The notes under the pieces were generated by a model that saw only the letters and a list, made by a program, of their open reading frames with translations, was not told the DNA's origin and made no database searches. Positions 8,726 through 16,944 of a DNA stretch of 64,000 bases are shown in pieces. Both the position numbers and the translations under genes were made by a program. How positions within the stretch are numbered: the stretch's first letter is position 1; the number at the start of each line of letters is the position of its first letter. This stretch comes from Paenibacillus radicis (ex Xue et al. 2023) (GTDB lineage Bacteria > Bacillota > Bacilli > Paenibacillales > NBRC-103111): contig NZ_JANQBD010000022.1 of NCBI RefSeq assembly GCF_024722015.1, positions 62,001 through 126,000 of the forward strand, given 5' to 3'.

Positions 8726-9766
8726 TTAGGAAACACCTATCTTTTGTACAATGCTTTTGAATGCGTCGACAATCTGTGGATCAAAATGCAAACCTCGCTG
8801 TTTATCAATTTCAGAGAGCGCTTCGCTTACAGTCCAAGCTCTTTTATACGGACGTTCATGTGTCAATGCATCGAAGAAATCAGCAAGGGCTACGATACGC
8901 GCAACAAAAGGAATTTCATCCCCCTTCAGCCCTTTCGGGTAACCGGTACCATCCCACTTCTCATGATGTGACATTGCAATTTCTTCTGCCACCTTCAACA
9001 CCGGAAACAAGCTTCCTTCCAAAATGCTGGCGCCAATCGAGGTATGTGATTTCATATATTCAAATTCCTCCGGGGTAAACCGGCCTGGCTTCAATAAAAT
9101 TTCATCGGGTATACCGATCTTGCCCAGGTCATGCAACGGTGCGGCGAGCCGAATCAATTCGACCTCCTGCTTGGAAAGAGCCATGGTCTGAGCAATCATT
9201 CCGGCCATTTCTCCAACCCTGTTCGTATGCTGCCCTGTCATGTCATCACGGAATTCTGAGGTACGCGCCAGCAGATGCAAAATTTCAAATTGCGCCTTTT
9301 CCAGATCGGCCGTTCGTTCCCGTACTCTTTCTTCCAAATGCTCATTTTGGTGCTGAAGCTGCAAATAAAGGTAGCGCGTTTTCAACAAATTATTAATACG
9401 CAGAATGACTTCTGTTTTATCAAACGGCTTTGTTAGAAAATCGTTGGCCCCCTCCTGAAGTGCTTTCTTCTTAGCCTCCGGCGTCACATCTGCTGTAAGC
9501 ACGAGAATCGGCAAATAGCTTCCCTCTTTGTCCAGCTCTCTCAATTGCTTTAACGCCTCGAACCCATCTATGCCCGGCATATGTAAATCTAGCAAAACTA
9601 TATCTGGAGCAATCTCTTGAAAAAGCGGCACAATTTCCTGTGAATTCATAGTGCTATGAAGGTTAGAGAATCCTGCGCGACGCAAAATTCTATCCAATAA
9701 AGTGATGTTATATTCCTGATCGTCTACAATCAGAAATTTGGCGAGTTTTGACCAAGTTCCATCCAT
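8726..9766 (-). CDS. Response regulator with HD-GYP cyclic-di-GMP phosphodiesterase domain
   Basis: A 346-residue protein and first gene of the operon (GGAG eight bases before the ATG). Receiver domain 10-125 with Asp60 in VLLDLHMP, a coiled-coil connector (about 128-165), then HD-GYP 165-345. Catalytic motifs are intact: HDLGKIGIPD (His212, Asp213), the HH pair in SHHEKWDGTGYP (267-277) and DALTHERPYK. It should hydrolyse cyclic-di-GMP when phosphorylated, unlike the degenerate HD-GYP partners reported in some H-NOX pathways. Phosphate would come from the hybrid kinase two genes downstream, linking NO to cyclic-di-GMP and so to motility or biofilm (inference). Confidence 0.94.
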   Translation of the reverse strand: MDGTWSKLAKFLIVDDQEYNITLLDRILRRAGFSNLHSTMNSQEIVPLFQEIAPDIVLLDLHMPGIDGFEALKQLRELDKEGSYLPILVLTADVTPEAKKKALQEGANDFLTKPFDKTEVILRINNLLKTRYLYLQLQHQNEHLEERVRERTADLEKAQFEILHLLARTSEFRDDMTGQHTNRVGEMAGMIAQTMALSKQEVELIRLAAPLHDLGKIGIPDEILLKPGRFTPEEFEYMKSHTSIGASILEGSLFPVLKVAEEIAMSHHEKWDGTGYPKGLKGDEIPFVARIVALADFFDALTHERPYKRAWTVSEALSEIDKQRGLHFDPQIVDAFKSIVQKIGVS

Positions 9767-9806
9767 ATCTCAGTCTCCAATCTATTAAATCATAACTGAT
9801 AGTTAA

Positions 9807-9835
9807 ATTTTGCTATAGGTTAAGTCCATTGTCAA
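9807..9835 (-). promoter_or_regulatory. Candidate promoter of H-NOX operon
   Basis: On the minus strand TTGACA (9835-9830) is a perfect -35; 17 bases later CAAAAT (9812-9807) could serve as a weak -10. It lies about 40 bp before the HD-GYP start. It overlaps the divergent esterase promoter region. Confidence 0.5.
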
Positions 9836-9838
9836 TTA

Positions 9839-9868
9839 TTATCAAAAAAGAGCTTTTTCTGCTACAAT
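9839..9868 (+). promoter_or_regulatory. Candidate promoter of esterase gene
   Basis: TTATCA (9839-9844) and TACAAT (9863-9868) are 18 bases apart. The spacer holds the palindrome AAAAGAGCTTTT, a possible operator or just A/T structure. The esterase ATG is 57 bp downstream. Confidence 0.5.
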
Positions 9869-9925
9869 TATGGAAGTAACAGGCGTATCGGTGAATAAAT
9901 CGACACAGATAAAGGAGCATTATGA

Positions 9926-10897
9926 ATGAAAACTACTTATCCAAATGCTATTGGGAAGAAAATCAAGGAGCTGGAACAATTAAATCCTCCCTTGACGGCA
10001 AGGGAGGATTTATCGAGCTACTGGGAGCAAACTTTAAAGCAATTCAGCTCTAAACCATTGAATGATTCCAGAGAGAGGGTTCTTGGACCGCAAGCTTTTG
10101 TTGACGCTTACAAAGTGAGCTTTGAGGGCTTCGACGATACTCCGATCAAAGGCTGGTTCCTGCTGCCCAAGTTTGTTCCTCAGCAGAACTTGCCTTGTGT
10201 AGTCATATACCACGGATATACCGGAGGCAGCGGATACCCGGAGGACTACAGCCAATGGCTGCTGATGGGCATTGCCGTATTTGCAGTCGATGTCCGGGGC
10301 CAAGGCGGGGAAACAGGCAATTTGCTGCCGCAAAACTACGGTATGACAAAAGGTTGGATGACTCAGGGGATTCTGGATAAGGACACCTGCTACTATAAAG
10401 CCATTACGATTGACAGTATAAAAGCTGTAGACTGGGTGCATGCTCAGCCGGAGATCGACAGCTCCCGGATTGCCATCGTCGGTGGCAGTCAAGGCGGCGG
10501 GTTGGTCCTGATCACAGCCGCTCTGAGTGATAAGCCGGCACTCGCCATAGCCAATATCCCAAACATGTGCTATATGGATCACGGTTTATTGAATTCCACA
10601 GGCTCTCTAACAGAGGCGGCTGCCTTCGTTGCACGTTACCCTGACAAGCTGGAGCAGGTTTTGGAGACACTTAGCTACTTTGACATTCTGAATCTGGGGG
10701 AGCGAATCCGCATTCCCGCTATGCTATCTGTCGGTTTGAAGGACACCGTATGTTTGCCCGAAACCGTATTCGCCGCTTACAACCGAATTACCAGTGAGAA
10801 AGTTATTCATACCTATCCTTTTACCGGTCACGATGTCGTTGCTTACCACAATCGACTTATGTTGGACTTTGTATCCGAACACTTTTCCTTGTCCTAG
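9926..10897 (+). CDS. Acetylxylan esterase / cephalosporin-C deacetylase family hydrolase (AXE1)
   Basis: A 323-residue alpha/beta hydrolase, close to the usual ~320 of the family. AAGGAG lies eight bases before the ATG. The nucleophile elbow is GGSQGGG near residue 190, the acid is Asp in GLKDTVCLPE and the base is His in FTGHD. VVIYHGYTGG and DVRGQGGE form the oxyanion-hole and cap region typical of Cah/AxeA. It removes acetyl groups from xylo-oligosaccharides or related esters, probably in the cytoplasm because there is no signal peptide. It stands alone between divergent H-NOX genes and a convergent ABC operon. An alpha-xylosidase cluster lies about 20 kb away, but linkage is not shown. 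Confidence 0.9.
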   Translation: MKTTYPNAIGKKIKELEQLNPPLTAREDLSSYWEQTLKQFSSKPLNDSRERVLGPQAFVDAYKVSFEGFDDTPIKGWFLLPKFVPQQNLPCVVIYHGYTGGSGYPEDYSQWLLMGIAVFAVDVRGQGGETGNLLPQNYGMTKGWMTQGILDKDTCYYKAITIDSIKAVDWVHAQPEIDSSRIAIVGGSQGGGLVLITAALSDKPALAIANIPNMCYMDHGLLNSTGSLTEAAAFVARYPDKLEQVLETLSYFDILNLGERIRIPAMLSVGLKDTVCLPETVFAAYNRITSEKVIHTYPFTGHDVVAYHNRLMLDFVSEHFSLS

Positions 10898-10972
10898 ACA
10901 GGCAGCTTCAGCGAAAAGTAACTATGCGCTCTATCCAACAGCAAGCTTAACCACCGGCAGGTCGGATATCTA

Positions 10973-11725
10973 TCAAGAACCGCTGTGAACCTCCGACTTC
11001 GTGTAATAGAGCGCATTGAATATGAAAAATAATATGAAGGTTATGCCATTAGGATATACAGCGTGAAGAACCTCCATATTCACATTGGATTTGATACTAT
11101 CCAGTAAATGTATGATCATAGAACCAAATGGAAGATAGCTAACAAAAGTAACCCGTTCCGGGATATGGTCTTCGACCCCTTGAATCGCCATCATATTGAC
11201 CAGGATGGCGATAATCCCTAGCACGACCGGAGGGATGAAGCTTTTGCCAACGATCCCTGCTGTCATCGTAATCGGGATTAGCAGAGCTTGCAGCGCAAAC
11301 ATCCATAAGTACGCATCGGTATACTTCCAGAATAATTCTCCCGTAATCGGCTGGTCGCCAATTAAGCTGCCAGATAACCAGATCAACACATAATTAAGTA
11401 CAAATATAGTAACCGTTAGACCTAATATAACGATCATCTTCCCAATCAAAATCGTAACGCGGCGGTGAGGATATACGAAAAGCTGATTAACCGTGTTATC
11501 ACTATATTCCCGGACAACTACATAACCTGCGAGCATCGCTAACAGCATGGGCCCTATCATTACGTTGAGAAATAGAAGATTGTTATTCAAAAGGTTAATC
11601 CAATTCATAGACTTGAATTCCCCGAATGTCGTTATGAGCACCGGCAGGACAGCACCGATGATCGTTAACCAAATGATGTTGGACCGTTTTAATTTCAACC
11701 ATTCAGCATATAGAACATTAAGCAC
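10973..11725 (-). CDS. ABC-2 type permease, bacitracin/lantibiotic resistance class
   Basis: A 250-residue integral membrane protein with about six hydrophobic segments, starting with the family's LYAEWLKLKRSNIIWL. The GTG at 11725 is chosen because GGAGG lies eight bases upstream; the GTG at 11734 overlaps that site. It overlaps the end of the ATPase gene by 8 bp. REYSDNTVNQLFVYPHRR in the first cytoplasmic loop is typical of BcrB/lantibiotic-immunity permeases. With the ATPase it should export or expel a membrane-active peptide antibiotic. The upstream response regulator and kinase support an inducible detoxification role. Confidence 0.85.
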   Translation of the reverse strand: MLNVLYAEWLKLKRSNIIWLTIIGAVLPVLITTFGEFKSMNWINLLNNNLLFLNVMIGPMLLAMLAGYVVVREYSDNTVNQLFVYPHRRVTILIGKMIVILGLTVTIFVLNYVLIWLSGSLIGDQPITGELFWKYTDAYLWMFALQALLIPITMTAGIVGKSFIPPVVLGIIAILVNMMAIQGVEDHIPERVTFVSYLPFGSMIIHLLDSIKSNVNMEVLHAVYPNGITFILFFIFNALYYTKSEVHSGS

Positions 11726-12638
11726 TCCGATCACCTCCCGTCAAGCTAAGGAAGTACTCTTCCAATGTTTCGCGCAGCATCGTAATTTCCATCACATCGA
11801 TGCCGTTTCCAACCAGCATTCGATTAATCATGGCCGATTCCGACAGCTGTTCGAACACCCTTACAATCCCCGGCTCGGGAACAGAGTAATCGTGGATGTC
11901 CAGCTTCTGCTCCAGCAGCATGGCCGCTTGGCGATCATTGCTTACCTTGAACTCCACACAATGTCTGTTCCTCATCTGTAAAACTTGTTGTTCAATTTCC
12001 TCAACCAATTTTCCATTATGAATAATGCCTAGCACCGTAGCCATCTGCTGAACCTCGCTTAAAATATGACTCGATACCAGAACAGAAATATTTCGCTTCG
12101 ACGCCAATTCAATTATTAAATTACGCACCTCTTTTATTCCTACCGGGTCCAACCCATTCGTAGGCTCATCGAGAATAAGCAGCTCCGGATGGTGCAATAG
12201 GGCACGGGCTATTCCAAGACGCTGTTTCATCCCGAGCGAGAAGCTTTTCACTCTCTTATTGCGGGCATCCAGCAGGCCTGCTTGTTCTAGTGCTTCTTCG
12301 ATGCTTTCCTTGTTCCCCATCCCCATCATTCGTCTGTGAATGTCCAAGTTCTCTACGGCCGTCAGATTCGGATAAAATCCGGGTATTTCGATCATCGAAC
12401 CGATCCGTTCAAAAACAGCTCTGCTGCTGGACTCCAATTTCTGCCCGAACAGCTCGATTTGGCCTGATGTGGGTTGGATGAGTCCCATAATCATTCGAAT
12501 CGTCGTCGTTTTACCGGCTCCGTTCTGACCGAGGAACCCATAGATTTCTCCCTTTTTCAAAGAGATGTTCATATCGTCCACCGCCTTATGATCCCTATAC
12601 GTCTTCGTAAGAGCGGTAGTTTTCAAAATATATTCCAC
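11718..12638 (-). CDS. ABC transporter ATPase, BcrA-like
   Basis: A 306-residue ATPase beginning at GTG 12638, with AGGAGG ten bases upstream; the longer frame to 12680 has no binding site. Walker A GQNGAGKTTT, signature FSLGMKQRLG, Walker B LLILDEPTNG and the H-loop SSHILSE are all intact. The C-terminal 80 residues form the extra domain of BcrA-type exporters. It pairs with the overlapping permease. Homologues confer resistance to bacitracin, lantibiotics or similar peptides; this substrate is unknown. A 186-bp gap with a plausible promoter separates it from the kinase gene, allowing separate induction by the regulator. Confidence 0.9.
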   Translation of the reverse strand: MEYILKTTALTKTYRDHKAVDDMNISLKKGEIYGFLGQNGAGKTTTIRMIMGLIQPTSGQIELFGQKLESSSRAVFERIGSMIEIPGFYPNLTAVENLDIHRRMMGMGNKESIEEALEQAGLLDARNKRVKSFSLGMKQRLGIARALLHHPELLILDEPTNGLDPVGIKEVRNLIIELASKRNISVLVSSHILSEVQQMATVLGIIHNGKLVEEIEQQVLQMRNRHCVEFKVSNDRQAAMLLEQKLDIHDYSVPEPGIVRVFEQLSESAMINRMLVGNGIDVMEITMLRETLEEYFLSLTGGDRSA

Positions 12639-12723
12639 TTGCCACCAACCTCCTGAAAGTTTGTTGTGCCCTACTCCCATGGGCCGTATTGGAAGAACAC
12701 TGGCTTAGGGGAGCATACGCATT

Positions 12724-12824
12724 GTTTTTGCAAAGCAAAAACGACTTCATAAGCATTCGCTCTGGTTGGATTTTATTATATAAAACAGGATTTACATCGA
12801 ATTGAACTGTTTCTTACATTTTTC
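12724..12824 (-). promoter_or_regulatory. Upstream region of Bcr-type exporter: direct repeats, TATAAT, hairpin
   Basis: On the minus strand TGTAAGAAAC and TGTAAATCCT start 22 bases apart, two helical turns, as expected for an OmpR-type regulator site. A TATAAT lies just after the second copy. Further down, GTTTTTGC and GCAAAAAC (12724-12742) form a small leader hairpin. An activator-dependent promoter is inferred from these; the kinase gene ends just before. Confidence 0.4.
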
Positions 12825-13754
12825 TTAAGCTGTCTTGGGCAAGCAAAAGGAGAAGCAGGTCTTTTCATCAGGGATGCTGTGGACATGAATTTCCCCTTGT
12901 TGTTTATCAACTAATTTTTTGACAATCGTCAGTCCTAATCCATTCCCTTGCTGCACGGCATCTCTGGACGCTTTACCGGTATATAAACGTTCGAATATAT
13001 GAGGCAGATCAACCTCTGAAATCCCCTTGCCGCGATCCCATACATCAACCCATATACGTTCTCCTTCTTCCCGGATTTGAATACCAATCATCCCTCCAGC
13101 TGTGCCGTAACGAAGTGAATTGGACAATAAATTGTTCATGATCCGCTCTATACTTTGTCCGTTCCCCCAGACATAAACAGGACGTTCAGGAAACTGCAGC
13201 TGCGGTGTGATCTGCGCATGCCGAAACTGTTGATAGAAAGAGAGAACCGCTTCTTGCATTTTATCGAGTAAGTTAATTTTTTCAGATTCCAATGGGCCAT
13301 CATCAGCTTCCAGCTTGGACAGCTCGAAGAAATCCCGAATTAGAGCATCGAGCTTATGGCCTTTATTGCTAATAATTTGGAAGTAATGCTGCCGAGTAGC
13401 TTCTGGCAGAGTGTTATCCTGCTGCATGACTTCCACATACCCCAGCATAGCTGTCAACGGTGTTCGCAAATCGTGGGAAAGATGCGTAATTATTTTTTTG
13501 CGTTCACTTTCCAGTAAATTGACCTTCTCCATGCTTTGCTGGAAATCATCGATAAGCCGGTTCATACTGCCGCCAAGGTCGTTCAAAATGGGTTGTGTCG
13601 TATGGATTCGAATTCTTTGATTGAGGGCACCCTTACTTATTTCGTGAATACGGGCGGTCACTAGCATTAATTGCCTTTTGAGATGCCATTGCCGAATGAC
13701 AAGCAGGCTGCATACAACGAATAAAAGGATTGAAGTCAGGACGTACACCGCCAT
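12825..13754 (-). CDS. Sensor histidine kinase paired with Bcr-type exporter
   Basis: A 309-residue kinase with a single N-terminal membrane anchor (residues 4-22) and no extracellular domain to speak of. HAMP-like helices follow (about 30-90), then HisKA with His in ITHLSHDLRTPLTAML, N-box NNLLSNSLRYG, and G-boxes DRGKGI and GNGLGL. Its ATG overlaps the TAA of the regulator by one base, so expression is coupled. Kinases this short on sensor sequence often receive their signal from a partner transporter or from within the membrane. That fits the adjacent Bcr-type exporter, but the link is inferred. Confidence 0.9.
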   Translation of the reverse strand: MAVYVLTSILLFVVCSLLVIRQWHLKRQLMLVTARIHEISKGALNQRIRIHTTQPILNDLGGSMNRLIDDFQQSMEKVNLLESERKKIITHLSHDLRTPLTAMLGYVEVMQQDNTLPEATRQHYFQIISNKGHKLDALIRDFFELSKLEADDGPLESEKINLLDKMQEAVLSFYQQFRHAQITPQLQFPERPVYVWGNGQSIERIMNNLLSNSLRYGTAGGMIGIQIREEGERIWVDVWDRGKGISEVDLPHIFERLYTGKASRDAVQQGNGLGLTIVKKLVDKQQGEIHVHSIPDEKTCFSFCLPKTA

Positions 13755-14470
13755 TAGTGCTCAACCTCCCCGAGCTTGTACCCGATTCCCCACACCGTTT
13801 GGATATACTCCGGCTCGGAAGGGTCCAGCTCAATTTTCGTACGAAGCCGGCGGATATGCACCATGACGGTATTCTCATCGGACATATTGTCATCCTCTTT
13901 CCATACCGCTCGAAAAATTTGCGACTTCGTGAAAACCCGTGAGGGATTGGAAAGAAACAGCTTTAAAATCTCAAATTCTTTGGCTGTCAGCATTTTTTTG
14001 CCGGTTCGGGAAGTAACTTCATAGGTATACAAATTAATCCCAAGCTCGCCATGGGTTATCACAGAGGAGGGATTGTCTTGCGGATTGTTGTTGAAGTAAG
14101 TGTACCGCCGCAGCATCGCCTTGACTCTCGCAGATAACTCCCCCAGCCCGAAGGGCTTGGTTACATAATCGTCTGCACCAAGCCCAAGACCAATGATTTT
14201 ATCCACCTCTTCCCCTTTAGCAGACAAGATCAGCACAGGGATGTTTTGAATGCTGCGTACACGGCGAAGAACTTCATAACCATCGATTATAGGGATCATT
14301 AGATCCAAAATGAGGAGTTGGAATTCAGTTTGTGTTATATGGCTAAGTGCTTCTTCCCCGTTATAAGCGGACGTCGTTTGATAGCCCTCCTTCTGTAAAT
14401 AGGCAGCTAGCAGTTCGTGAATTTCCCGGTCATCTTCAACAATGAGTATTTTGGAAGTTATAGTGCTCAC
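13754..14470 (-). CDS. OmpR-family response regulator
   Basis: A 238-residue regulator. Receiver domain 1-122 with acidic VEDD, phosphoacceptor Asp in LLILDLMIP, Thr/Ser in LILSAKGEE and Lys in TKPFG; winged-helix domain about 140-235 with NTVMVHIRRLRTKIE and VWGIGYKL. The likely start is GTG 14470, but AAGGAG sits directly on it, so the true initiation codon may be slightly downstream at a rarer triplet. It heads an operon with the kinase and, after a 186-bp gap, the Bcr-type ABC exporter. The regulator probably induces that exporter on peptide-antibiotic stress. Confidence 0.9.
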   Translation of the reverse strand: MSTITSKILIVEDDREIHELLAAYLQKEGYQTTSAYNGEEALSHITQTEFQLLILDLMIPIIDGYEVLRRVRSIQNIPVLILSAKGEEVDKIIGLGLGADDYVTKPFGLGELSARVKAMLRRYTYFNNNPQDNPSSVITHGELGINLYTYEVTSRTGKKMLTAKEFEILKLFLSNPSRVFTKSQIFRAVWKEDDNMSDENTVMVHIRRLRTKIELDPSEPEYIQTVWGIGYKLGEVEH

Positions 14471-14586
14471 TCCTTAGAGATATTGCTTCATTGTACAAAA
14501 TAAACCAGGATTTGTAAGCAACAACTTCTAGCTTTCACTCTAGTATCTTTCTATGTCCCGATAGGAAATAGACCCCTTTTTCACAT

Positions 14587-14622
14587 AAAAAAAACGCATA
14601 ACCCCTTTAGCAGGATCATGCG
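14587..14622 (-). terminator. Terminator after small acidic protein gene
   Basis: In minus-strand RNA CGCAT (14622-14618) pairs with ATGCG (14599-14595) and is followed by eight U. It lies 25-60 bp after the stop at 14647. Confidence 0.55.
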
Positions 14623-14646
14623 CCGCCTCATCATTATGGTACCCAA

Positions 14647-14925
14647 TTAATCTATATAACCTGCGAGTCCTTTTTCCATCAAATAATCCATTTCTGCATC
14701 AAGAATCAATTCAACTGTCAGCTCGTCCAACTTAACATCGGATCGGCTCACCACATAATCGACCAGCTCGTCACTATCGATATCTACCTCGCCTTTGGCA
14801 TCCGCTTTTGCATTGTTGATAAATGACTCTTCATGCTTTAAAACAAGCAAAATGCTCTTGGCCTCAACGTTTGTTCGACTTGCTATGTATTGGACAAGCT
14901 CCTGCTCATTGATTTGTTCACTCAT
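14647..14925 (-). CDS. Small acidic protein with internal duplication, unknown function
   Basis: I do not recognise this 92-residue protein. It is acidic, has no membrane segment or signal, and consists of two related halves. ELVQYIASRTNV (residues 9-20) matches ELVDYVVSRSDV (53-64), each followed by a Leu/Glu-rich helix (SILLVLKHEESFI against DELTVELILDAEMDYL). AGGAG precedes the ATG at good distance, and a U-rich terminator follows, so it is a real monocistronic gene. The two-fold repeat suggests a small helical adaptor or dimer-like fold. It lies between the two-component operon and a divergent methyltransferase gene, neither of which explains it. Confidence 0.75.
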   Translation of the reverse strand: MSEQINEQELVQYIASRTNVEAKSILLVLKHEESFINNAKADAKGEVDIDSDELVDYVVSRSDVKLDELTVELILDAEMDYLMEKGLAGYID

Positions 14926-15031
14926 TCGTATTCATCTCCTAGTTGTGATCATACTGCCATTGTAACATAACTTACCGTTAACGTTTCTTTTGCTTTTTTA
15001 CACTTTTACGGATATGGTTGATAGATCTGAT

Positions 15032-16006
15032 ATGATAAAGGATGAGACAGGATTGGAAAATGATAATCAACTGCCCGCATTTATATATACGTATGCATGT
15101 CGTGAGGACGAGCTATCCTTATGTGAATTAGAGACGCGCTCTTTTTTTGGAAAGCAAGCTCAATCCAACCTCTTGAAGAGCACCGTTGAAATAGAGCCTG
15201 ACCGCAGTCCCTTTATTAAAGAACGGATAGAGGTTCTATACCACGGAGATACCCTGCCGCATATTTTGGAACAAGTATCGCATATACAGCTGCTGGAAGC
15301 AACGTTTAAAGTGATTTTCGTCAAAATTAATGATCTAGCTTCGGCCGATAAAATAGAATATGATGAGCGGCGCGCAATTGAGCGAGAGATTGGCAGTTAC
15401 ATTGAAGGGGAAGCCGATATTCATACGCCTGACCAAGTATTTGGCATAGTCGCCTTGGGTGGGCGCTGGTATTTCGGTAACTATGTGAGGAACAAGGCTG
15501 TTTGGCTTCATCACATGAAAAAGCCCCGTAATTACTCCATTGCACTTAGTACGCGTGTCGCCAGAGCCGCTGCCAATATTGCCGTGCCCGATCCATTAGG
15601 AATCAAAGCGATTGATCCGTGCTGCGGAATAGGAACCGTGCTGGTAGAGGCACTTTCCATGGGGATTGACATCGTAGGTCGCGATATTAACCCTTTTATA
15701 GCCAGCGGGGCGCGGGAGAACATCGCTCACTTCGGATTTGAAGGCAATGTCACTTTGGGCGCCATCTCCGATATTACGGCAAGCTACGATGTAGCCATTG
15801 TCGATATGCCCTACAATTTATTTTCTACAACTACTCCTCAGGAGCAATTCTCCATACTTCAGCATGCCCGCCGCATTGCAAGCAAAGTCATCGTTATCAC
15901 CATTGAATCGATTGATGAAATGCTCGCTAACGCCGGACTTACAATTGCAGACCGCTGTGTTGCGAAAAAAGGGGGATTTTCCAGACAAATTCTCGTTTGT
16001 ACATGA
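15032..16006 (+). CDS. Putative RNA methyltransferase, UPF0020/TRM11-like
   Basis: About 324 residues. The C-terminal half is a Rossmann methyltransferase: AIDPCCGIGTVLVEALSMG binds S-adenosylmethionine, GRDINPF is the acidic loop, and DMPYNLFS takes the place of the (D/N)PPY catalytic motif of N2-guanosine or adenine methylases. The N-terminal half resembles the region preceding this domain in TRM11-type proteins. A tRNA or rRNA substrate is likely but unproven. The start is uncertain: the ATG at 15032 has no good site, while TTG 15053 has AAGGA ten bases upstream. It begins 107 bp from the divergent small-protein gene and ends 34 bp before an AraC gene. Confidence 0.8.
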   Translation: MIKDETGLENDNQLPAFIYTYACREDELSLCELETRSFFGKQAQSNLLKSTVEIEPDRSPFIKERIEVLYHGDTLPHILEQVSHIQLLEATFKVIFVKINDLASADKIEYDERRAIEREIGSYIEGEADIHTPDQVFGIVALGGRWYFGNYVRNKAVWLHHMKKPRNYSIALSTRVARAAANIAVPDPLGIKAIDPCCGIGTVLVEALSMGIDIVGRDINPFIASGARENIAHFGFEGNVTLGAISDITASYDVAIVDMPYNLFSTTTPQEQFSILQHARRIASKVIVITIESIDEMLANAGLTIADRCVAKKGGFSRQILVCT

Positions 16007-16040
16007 TTACGAAATCTAATCATAAGAGGGCTGCGCGATT

Positions 16041-16844
16041 ATGAACTTTCAACAACTCGTTGCGATGATTCCAATCCTGGAGCAGGTTGATTCCAGCTGT
16101 GTGTCTCAAACCATTGAATGTCCCGCTGACTGCCACGTCCTGATCGTTGTCCTACGCGGGCATATTACCATTTCGGCGAAGGAGCAAGCGCCACTTGTTT
16201 TTACACAGGGCTTTGCCTGCCACCCCCAGTATGGTCCCTTCGTCATCCAGGTACCCCGAACGAAAGAAGCCGAGTATGTCGTCATCACCTATCGTATTCT
16301 TCCTGAGGATAGCATCTGGACGCTGCATGGCCCGCTCCGTACCGTCAGCGAAGTAAAAATTAAATACATGCTGGACGAGCTCATCCGTACCATTCACGAG
16401 ATCCATACCCATTCACCGGAGGAAGAAGCAGCCCAGCAATTCAGAAAACGTCTGATACTGGAAAGAATCCTGTTTATTTATATATACGAAACGCACATGA
16501 GACAAGAGGATAAATCCTCTGCCGTCTCCTTGGAAGAATCCCTCTCTTATATCAATGAGCATTATATGCTGAAGCTCACTCTCCCTATGCTCGCAGAGCG
16601 GGCTGGCATGAGTGTCGGCCATTACACAGTACTGTTCAAAAAGCATACCGGCAAAACGATGACCGGTTATTTGCGCAGTCTTCGGATTGATAAAGCGAAG
16701 GAGATGTTCCTGCAAACCCGCTTGCCTGCCAAAGAAATTGCGCAAAGAGTCGGTTTCGTGGATTATTTTCATTTTAGCCGGATATTTAAACAGGGGGTAG
16801 GATCTTCACCCACTGCATTTCATAAAAACTTGCCAAAAATCTAA
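16041..16844 (+). CDS. AraC-family regulator next to siderophore uptake operon
   Basis: A 267-residue regulator. The N-terminal 150 residues form a cupin-like ligand-binding half; the C-terminal 100 carry two helix-turn-helix units ending AKEIAQRVGFVDYFHFSRIF and SPTAFHKN. GAGGG lies ten bases before the ATG. It is encoded just upstream of a siderophore-binding protein and two FecCD permeases, on the same strand, with a Fur-like box in the 100-bp gap. B. subtilis Btr, an AraC protein that senses bacillibactin and activates feuABC, is the nearest functional model. The likely role is activation of the downstream operon in response to its siderophore (inference). Confidence 0.88.
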   Translation: MNFQQLVAMIPILEQVDSSCVSQTIECPADCHVLIVVLRGHITISAKEQAPLVFTQGFACHPQYGPFVIQVPRTKEAEYVVITYRILPEDSIWTLHGPLRTVSEVKIKYMLDELIRTIHEIHTHSPEEEAAQQFRKRLILERILFIYIYETHMRQEDKSSAVSLEESLSYINEHYMLKLTLPMLAERAGMSVGHYTVLFKKHTGKTMTGYLRSLRIDKAKEMFLQTRLPAKEIAQRVGFVDYFHFSRIFKQGVGSSPTAFHKNLPKI

Positions 16845-16910
16845 AAATATAACATGCCTGATCATAAAATTAGATATGGTCTAATGGGACATTTACGTCT
16901 AATATCTAAT

Positions 16911-16931
16911 TGAGAATAATTATTATTATCA
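16911..16931 (+). promoter_or_regulatory. Fur-like box upstream of siderophore operon
   Basis: TGAGAATAATTATTATTATC plus A is A/T-rich and close to the 7-1-7 Fur consensus TGATAAT-N-ATTATCA; the right half ATTATCA (16925-16931) is exact. It ends one base before the AGGAGG of the binding-protein gene. Iron repression is expected. Confidence 0.7.
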
Positions 16932-16944
16932 GGAGGAAACAATA

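Noticed and set aside
8726..9766. Idea that the HD-GYP domain is catalytically dead, as in some H-NOX pathways
   Set aside because: HD, GK, HH and GYP motifs are all intact, so activity is expected.
12724..12742. GTTTTTGC/GCAAAAAC hairpin as a terminator between kinase and exporter genes
   Set aside because: It has no U-run after the stem on the minus strand and lies past the probable promoter, so it is more likely a leader structure.
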